Below are positions 24,454 through 28,721 of a DNA stretch of 28,721 nt, piece by piece. The stretch's first letter is position 1, and each line of letters begins with the position of its first letter. The notes under the pieces are model-generated. The model did not search any database and was not told where the DNA came from. It worked only from the letters and a program-made list of their open reading frames with translations. Source of the stretch: Ruminococcaceae bacterium UBA7127 (GTDB lineage Bacteria > Bacillota > Clostridia > Oscillospirales > Acutalibacteraceae); NCBI GenBank assembly GCA_002493005.1, contig DKXL01000022.1, forward strand, positions 1 through 28,721, given 5' to 3'. The translations under genes and the position numbers were made by a program.

Positions 24454-25074
24454 ATGCTGAATTATTTATGGAGCGGACTAATCATCATAAGTATAGTTTG
24501 CTCAATCATTTTTGAAAATACCCACGACTTATCACAAGCTCTGATTGAAAGCGGAGCGTCATCCATTGAACTTATCCTGACAATGGCGGGAATAATGTGC
24601 CTGTGGTCAGGAATTATGAAAATTGCCACAGAAAGCGGTCTAACAGCAATTTTTGCTAAAATATTTGCACCGCTTTTACGACCTCTTTTTCCCAATCTTG
24701 ACAAAAAAAGTGACGCCTTTCAAAGCATCACTATGAATATCAGCGCAAATCTGCTGGGACTTGGCAATGCGGCAACGCCATTCGGACTAAAGGCTATGAA
24801 GGAGCTGCACACTTTAAATGACCACAGCGATACCGCAAGCAATGAAATGGTGATTTTTGTTGTAATGAACACAGCATCTCTTCAGCTTTTACCAACAACT
24901 CTTGCTACTCTCAGGCAAGCCTATGGAAGCGCCGCACCGTTTGAAATAATTGTTCCTGTATGGATAAGCTCCGCCTGTGCCCTGGCTGTCGCACTAATTA
25001 TTGCGTGCAGCTTTAACATAAAAAAGCGGCGTGACGCCACTCAAAATTTGAGCAGAAAACGTGACAGATTCTAA
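24454..25074 (+). CDS. spmA: Spore maturation protein A (nucleoside-recognition domain)
   Basis: A 206-residue membrane protein of the SpmA family, which works with SpmB in spore core dehydration in Bacillus subtilis. Gate-domain features are clear: GIMCLWSGIMKIATESGL, LGLGNAATPFGLKAMKEL and VVMNTASLQLLPTTLATLRQAYG. About four to five hydrophobic spans are present. ATG 24454 follows GGAG; a GTG six bases upstream lies in that binding site. The C-terminal tail KKRRDATQNLS is encoded by copy 3 of the short palindromic repeat (25024-25052), so the tail is probably a repeat-derived extension. The gene points to a spore former or a descendant of one. Confidence 0.9.
   Translation: MLNYLWSGLIIISIVCSIIFENTHDLSQALIESGASSIELILTMAGIMCLWSGIMKIATESGLTAIFAKIFAPLLRPLFPNLDKKSDAFQSITMNISANLLGLGNAATPFGLKAMKELHTLNDHSDTASNEMVIFVVMNTASLQLLPTTLATLRQAYGSAAPFEIIVPVWISSACALAVALIIACSFNIKKRRDATQNLSRKRDRF
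25024..25052 (-). repeat. Short palindromic repeat, copy 3, inside spmA
   Basis: On the minus strand it matches copy 2 (1617-1645) at 26 of 29 bases, including GGCGTCACGCCGCTT. On the plus strand it is in frame and encodes most of the SpmA C-terminal tail. It also contains the odd palindrome CTCAAAATTTGAG. Confidence 0.65.
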
Positions 25075-25179
25075 CACTGATATACACAAAAAACAAAAAT
25101 TAAATGTTTCCCGGGTGCAATTTGACGTTGCATACGTTTCAAGTAGTTTCCTATAAAGTAAAAAACAGGTAGTGATGTT

Positions 25180-25686
25180 ATGGAATTTATTATGCCTGCA
25201 TTTGCATGCATTGTAGTGGTATTTGGAATTGTAAAAAAAGTGCCTGTCTTTGACATCTTTTTGAAAGGCGTAAAAGAAGGTGTTTTAATTCTGTACAACA
25301 TAGCGCCGACAATTATGGGACTTGTATTTGCAGTTGATTTGCTTCAATCAAGCGGAGCAGTAGACGCAATTTGCAGTCTTATTGAGCCTGTTGCGCAATG
25401 GTTAGGATTTCCAAAGGAGATAGTTCCTATGGCATTGCTGCGACCTGTATCGGGCAGCGGATCAACGGCGCTCTTAACATCACTGTACAAGGAATGTGGT
25501 CCTGACAGCTTTGCAGGCAGAGTTGCCTCAGTTCTTGCCGGCTCAAGTGAGACAACGTTTTATGCGATTGCAATGTATTACGGAAGCATTAAAGTTAACA
25601 ATACCCGTCATACATTACTAGCTGCTATAATGGCAGATACAACAGCACTAATTGTAAGCATAATCACTGTCAGAATATTTTTTTGA
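25180..25686 (+). CDS. spmB: Spore maturation protein B
   Basis: A 168-residue membrane protein of the SpmB family and partner of SpmA. Conserved stretches are VFDIFLKGVKEGV at 24-36, IAPTIMGLVFAVDLLQSSGA, and ALLRPVSGSGSTALLTSLYK followed by AGSSETTFYAIAMYYGS. The C-terminus is hydrophobic, ending in ITVRIFF. It lies 105 bases after spmA, whereas the pair is usually adjacent or overlapping. A weak TTGCAT-18-TATAAA element lies in the gap. The upstream AGGT is a modest ribosome binding site. The A of its TGA stop is the first base of a 159-bp inverted-repeat element. Confidence 0.92.
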   Translation: MEFIMPAFACIVVVFGIVKKVPVFDIFLKGVKEGVLILYNIAPTIMGLVFAVDLLQSSGAVDAICSLIEPVAQWLGFPKEIVPMALLRPVSGSGSTALLTSLYKECGPDSFAGRVASVLAGSSETTFYAIAMYYGSIKVNNTRHTLLAAIMADTTALIVSIITVRIFF

Positions 25687-25844
25687 TACTAATCTCTAAC
25701 AATGGGTGAACAAAGATTTATGAGGATAATTTTTTCAAGACGAGGCGAAGGATGCAGATAGGCTGGCGACTATCAAGGGTAACAACGAAGTATTGCAAAA
25801 AATCAAATCTTAAAAATTGTCTGGTTTTTATCAGAGATTAGTAT
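25686..25844. mobile_element. 159-bp MITE-like element with 12-bp perfect terminal inverted repeats
   Basis: ATACTAATCTCT (25686-25697) and AGAGATTAGTAT (25833-25844) are exact reverse complements. Inside are nested pairs: AAGATTT (25713-25719) with AAATCTT (25805-25811), ATTTTTT (25729-25735) with AAAAAAT (25797-25803), and GATAG (25757-25761) with CTATC (25770-25774). TA dinucleotides flank CTAATCTCT...AGAGATTAG, as expected for a TA target duplication of the IS630/mariner type. No transposase is encoded. A structured RNA or a non-autonomous transposon are both possible. Confidence 0.6.
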
Positions 25845-25879
25845 GAAACACAGCTCACATTTTGAATAAATTTAATAAA

Positions 25880-25910
25880 GAAAAATCCCCCGACTATTAT
25901 ATAGTCGGGG
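25880..25910 (-). terminator. Terminator of the ribosomal protein operon
   Basis: On the minus strand, CCCCGACTA-TATAA-TAGTCGGGG with a nine-pair stem is followed by GATTTTTCTTT. It lies about 25 bases past the rplQ stop. Confidence 0.88.
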
Positions 25911-25934
25911 TTTGCTGATTTAAATTAATAAAGA

Positions 25935-26276
25935 TTAAACGAGCTCAATAATTGCCATTTCAGCACCGTCGCCGCGACGAGGACCAATCTTGGTAACTCT
26001 TGTGTAGCCGCCGTTTCTGTCAGCATACTTTGGAGCAATCTCCTTAAAGAGCTTGCAAGTAACTTCTTCCTTTGTAACAAAAGCCAAAACAAGGCGTCTG
26101 TTGTGAAGAGTATCATTCTTAGCTGTTGTAATCATCTTCTCTGCCATAGCCTGAACTTCTTTGGCACGAGTATTTGTTGTTTCAATTTTGCCGTTTTCTA
26201 AAAGGAAAGTAACCATAGCACGGAGCATTGCAGTTCTCTGAGCAGTAGTTCTTCCTAATTTTCTTGTACCTGGCAT
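25935..26276 (-). CDS. rplQ: 50S ribosomal protein L17
   Basis: A 113-residue large-subunit protein. MPGTRKLGRTTAQRTAMLRA at the start, a middle helix and the C-terminal GPRRGDGAEMAIIELV are typical. I chose ATG 26276, eight bases after AAAGGAG; a GTG nine bases upstream is too close to the binding site and lacks family similarity. It is the last gene of the operon, after rpoA, and is followed by a terminator. Confidence 0.96.
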   Translation of the reverse strand: MPGTRKLGRTTAQRTAMLRAMVTFLLENGKIETTNTRAKEVQAMAEKMITTAKNDTLHNRRLVLAFVTKEEVTCKLFKEIAPKYADRNGGYTRVTKIGPRRGDGAEMAIIELV

Positions 26277-26311
26277 TGTATTCACTCCTTTACTGAGTTT
26301 TTAAAGTAAAG

Positions 26312-27265
26312 TTATTCGTCTTCCTTTTGAAGACTGAAACCGAGAGAGTTAAGTTTCTGTACAACTTCCTCAAGAGACTTTCTGCCGAGGTTGCGCACCT
26401 TCATCATATCCTCTTCGGACTTGTTGGTTAAATCCTCTACCGTGTTAATACCTGCACGCTTAAGGCAGTTGAATGAACGAACTGAAAGATCAAGATCTTC
26501 AATAGTCATTTCAAGGATTTTCTCCTTGCCTTTATCATCCTTTTCAACCATAACTTCTGCACTTGATGCCTTATCAGAAAGGTTAACAAAGAGATTGAGG
26601 TGCTCGGTAAGTACCTTTGCTGCAAGAGAAACAGCCTCCTGAGCATTGATTACGCCGTTTGTCCACACGTCAAGTGTGAGCTTGTCGAAGTCGGTAATCT
26701 GACCGACACGAGTGTTGTCAACGGTGTAATTTACCTTTAACACGGGAGTATAAATTGAGTCAATCGGCAAAACACCGATAAAGTTGTTGCCGTTGAGCTG
26801 CTTGTTGCGCTCGGACGGAATATAGCCTCTGCCCTTGTCAATGGTGATTTCCATATTAAGCTTTGCACCTTCACCAAGAGTAGCAATGTGGAGCTCAGGA
26901 TTGAGAATCTCTACCTCATTGTCACACTTAATGTCAGCAGCAGTTACTACACAAGGACCCTCGGCAGCAATTTCTACTACCTTTGGGCTGGTTTCGTGAA
27001 GCTTTGCAACAAGGCTTTTCATATTAAGAACAATTTCCGTAACGTCTTCCTTTACGCCGGGAATAGTTGAAAATTCGTGAAGAACGCCGTCAATCTTAAT
27101 TGATGTAACAGCACAGCCTTCAAGAGAGGAAAGCAGCACACGACGCAAGCTGTTGCCGAGTGTGTTGCCAAAGCCACGCTCAAGCGGCTCAACAACAAAT
27201 TTGCCGTACTTTCCGTCCTCGGTTAATTCCTCGGTTTCAATTCTTGGCTTTTCAATTTCTATCAT
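26312..27265 (-). CDS. rpoA: DNA-directed RNA polymerase subunit alpha
   Basis: A 317-residue subunit that seeds RNA polymerase assembly. The N-terminal domain has GFGNTLGNSLRRVLLSSLEG at 32-51 (dimer interface), GYIPSERNKQ, and TDFDKLTLDVWTNG. The C-terminal domain, which binds UP elements and activators, starts near residue 250 with LDLSVRSFNCLKRAGINTVE and has RNLGRKSLEEV. TAGGAGG precedes the ATG. It lies between rpsD and rplQ, the normal order. The length matches the usual 315 or so residues. Confidence 0.97.
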   Translation of the reverse strand: MIEIEKPRIETEELTEDGKYGKFVVEPLERGFGNTLGNSLRRVLLSSLEGCAVTSIKIDGVLHEFSTIPGVKEDVTEIVLNMKSLVAKLHETSPKVVEIAAEGPCVVTAADIKCDNEVEILNPELHIATLGEGAKLNMEITIDKGRGYIPSERNKQLNGNNFIGVLPIDSIYTPVLKVNYTVDNTRVGQITDFDKLTLDVWTNGVINAQEAVSLAAKVLTEHLNLFVNLSDKASSAEVMVEKDDKGKEKILEMTIEDLDLSVRSFNCLKRAGINTVEDLTNKSEEDMMKVRNLGRKSLEEVVQKLNSLGFSLQKEDE

Positions 27266-27338
27266 TCGCGAATCCTCCTAACATTATGCGACTGCAAAAG
27301 CAGCCCATCTGTGTGTAATCTGCCTATGAATAATGGGA

Positions 27339-27941
27339 TTACTTGGAGTACAACTCAACGATGAGGTGTTCTTCAACAGGAAAGTCGATGTCTTCTCTCT
27401 GAGGAGCAGCAACAACCTTACCACCCAAAAGATTTTCATTCTTCTCAAGCCATTTTGGAGTTATCATTGAAGCGTTTTCGCCTTCTGCAATAGCTTTAAA
27501 TCTTGTTGTTGAGCGGCTCTTTTCCTTAACCTCGATAACATCGCCAACCTTAACAAGGTATGAAGGGATGTTAACCTTTTTACCATTTACAGTAAAGTGA
27601 CTGTGATTAACAAGCTGTCTTGCTTCTCTTCTTGTAGCAGCAAGACCGAGTCTGAAAACAACGTTGTCAAGTCTGCGTTCAATTAATGTAAGCAATACAG
27701 CACCTGTCTTGCCTTCAGCCTTTTCAGCCTTTTCATAGTAAGCTCTGAACTGCTTTTCCATAATACCGTAAACAAATTTTACCTTTTGTTTCTCGGTAAG
27801 CTGCATGCTGTATTCGCTCTTTTTTCTTCTCATCTTACCGCCGGGGTTTCTGTTAGAAGTCTTCTTGGAATAACCCATAACAGCAGGGGAAATACCAAGA
27901 GCTCTGCAACGCTTAGCGATAGGCTGCATATTCTTAGCCAT
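27339..27941 (-). CDS. rpsD: 30S ribosomal protein S4
   Basis: A 200-residue primary 16S rRNA-binding protein. The S4 domain is visible as ERRLDNVVFRLGLAATRREA near residues 88-107, followed by RQLVNHSHFTVNGKKVNIPS. The N-terminus MAKNMQPIAKRCRALGIS has a single Cys (C12) rather than the four zinc-binding Cys of the C+ form, so it is the zinc-independent type. AAGGAGG precedes the start. In many bacteria S4 represses this operon, but I see no clear leader structure within the window. Confidence 0.96.
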   Translation of the reverse strand: MAKNMQPIAKRCRALGISPAVMGYSKKTSNRNPGGKMRRKKSEYSMQLTEKQKVKFVYGIMEKQFRAYYEKAEKAEGKTGAVLLTLIERRLDNVVFRLGLAATRREARQLVNHSHFTVNGKKVNIPSYLVKVGDVIEVKEKSRSTTRFKAIAEGENASMITPKWLEKNENLLGGKVVAAPQREDIDFPVEEHLIVELYSK

Positions 27942-27965
27942 AGTAGATTTTCCTCCTTCTAAATA

Positions 27966-28367
27966 CTATACGCGTCTTCTCTTTGGAGGACGGCATCCGT
28001 TGTGTGGAATTGGAGTAACGTCTTTAATCATAGTTACTTCAAGACCAGCAGTCTGCAATGCTCTGATTGCAGCCTCACGACCCTGACCCGGGCCCTTTAC
28101 GTATACTTCAACAAATTTCATGCCGTGTTCCATTGCGGCTTTAGCAGCAGTTTCAGCTGCTGACTGAGCGGCAAATGGAGTTGACTTCTTAGAGCCTCTG
28201 AATCCAAGCTCGCCTGCGCTTGCCCATGAAACAGCGTTGCCCTGTGTATCGGAAATAGTAACAATCGTGTTGTTAAATGTTGACTGGATATGCGCTGCGC
28301 CTTTTTCAATATGCTTGCGCTCACGGCGACGGCGAATAACCTTCTTACCACCTTTTGGTGCTGCCAT
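27966..28367 (-). CDS. rpsK: 30S ribosomal protein S11
   Basis: A 133-residue small-subunit platform protein. IQSTFNNTIVTISDTQGNAV, SAGELGFRGSKKSTPFAAQ, VKGPGQGREAAIRALQTAG and the basic tail IPHNGCRPPKRRRV are all characteristic. AAGGAGG precedes the ATG. It lies 15 bases after rpsM and 24 before rpsD. Confidence 0.97.
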   Translation of the reverse strand: MAAPKGGKKVIRRRRERKHIEKGAAHIQSTFNNTIVTISDTQGNAVSWASAGELGFRGSKKSTPFAAQSAAETAAKAAMEHGMKFVEVYVKGPGQGREAAIRALQTAGLEVTMIKDVTPIPHNGCRPPKRRRV

Positions 28368-28382
28368 AGTCCTTTGCCCTCC

Positions 28383-28721
28383 TTACTTCTTCTTATTAGC
28401 CATGGTCTTACGAGGACCCTTGCGAGTGCGAGCGTTGGTCTTTGAACGCTGACCTCTTACGGGAAGTCCCTTTCTGTGACGAACGCCACGGTAACAACCA
28501 ATATCAATAAGTCTCTTAATATCATAAGCAATGTCACGGCGAAGATCACCTTCAACGCGGCAGTTGTGCTCAATATACTCTCTGAGCTTTGAAACATCTT
28601 CTTCTGTCAAATCTCTGACACGAGTGTCAGGATTAACACCTGTTGCAGCAATAATGTCGTCTGCAGTTTTACGGCCGATACCGTAGATATAAGTTAAACC
28701 GATTTCAACTCTTTTATCTCT
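28383..28721 (-). CDS. rpsM: 30S ribosomal protein S13, 5'-truncated by window edge
   Basis: The visible 112 residues begin RDKRVEIGLTYIYGIGRKTA at the window edge, so about ten N-terminal residues are missing. CRVEGDLRRDIAYDIKRL, GCYRGVRHRKGLPVRGQRS and the tail ARTRKGPRKTMANKKK are diagnostic. It is a small-subunit head protein touching tRNA and S19. An internal Met near 28610 is not the start. It heads the visible part of the alpha operon. Confidence 0.96.
   Translation of the reverse strand, partial: RDKRVEIGLTYIYGIGRKTADDIIAATGVNPDTRVRDLTEEDVSKLREYIEHNCRVEGDLRRDIAYDIKRLIDIGCYRGVRHRKGLPVRGQRSKTNARTRKGPRKTMANKKK

Noticed and set aside
25700..25812. Short peptide gene inside the inverted-repeat element (frame ending NEVLQKIKS)
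   Set aside because: There is no ATG/GTG with a ribosome binding site in that frame, and an upstream stop limits it to under 35 codons. A decayed remnant cannot be excluded.

Overview
The window reads as chromosomal DNA of a low-to-moderate GC Gram-positive bacterium of class Clostridia, most likely from the Oscillospiraceae/Ruminococcaceae. The reasons are strong AGGAGG-type ribosome binding sites, consensus sigma-A promoters, a spore-maturation pair (spmA-spmB), a single-chain clostridial-type PurL, a split two-gene transketolase and the rpsM-rpsK-rpsD-rpoA-rplQ gene order. The assignment is inferred from protein character; no database was searched. Both ends are cut: htpG lacks its start and rpsM lacks its first residues.

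Layout. 1-1440: 3' part of htpG (+), closed by a bidirectional terminator and followed by a short repeat-rich spacer. 1644-6616: a minus-strand run read right to left as thioredoxin, thioredoxin reductase, EamA transporter, HAD phosphatase, sodium:alanine symporter and HD-domain nucleotidase, with overlapping or tightly spaced genes. 6726-8521: split transketolase (-) with its own promoter and terminator. 8776-14199: a coenzyme A block (+) of coaX, a structured leader, panB, panC, panD, coaBC and birA. 14381-18148: purL (+). 18418-18978: zinc-ribbon membrane protein. 19057-19767: second HAD phosphatase (-). 19955-21907: 2-hydroxyacid dehydrogenase and atypical epimerase (+). 22072-24338: minus-strand PPK2 kinase, phosphopantetheinyl transferase, dCMP deaminase and AbrB-type regulator. 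24454-25686: spmA and spmB (+). 25935-28721: end of the alpha ribosomal operon (-).

How the genes fit together. panB-panC-panD make pantothenate from ketoisovalerate and aspartate. CoaX phosphorylates pantothenate and CoaBC converts the product to 4'-phosphopantetheine, so pantothenate synthesis (except the ketopantoate reductase step) and the first CoA steps lie together. The Sfp-like transferase at 22946-23536 uses CoA to load carrier proteins. The rest is nucleotide, redox and central metabolism plus transport.

No obvious new defence or biosynthetic system is visible. The most unusual material is non-coding: (a) a three-copy short palindromic repeat, one copy of which encodes part of the SpmA C-terminus; (b) a 159-bp element with perfect 12-bp terminal inverted repeats and nested internal pairing that starts on the spmB stop codon; (c) a terminator-containing leader before panB; and (d) an inverted repeat placed across divergent promoter elements between the AbrB-like gene and spmA. 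Among proteins, CoaX has two substitutions at positions normally conserved in type III pantothenate kinases.
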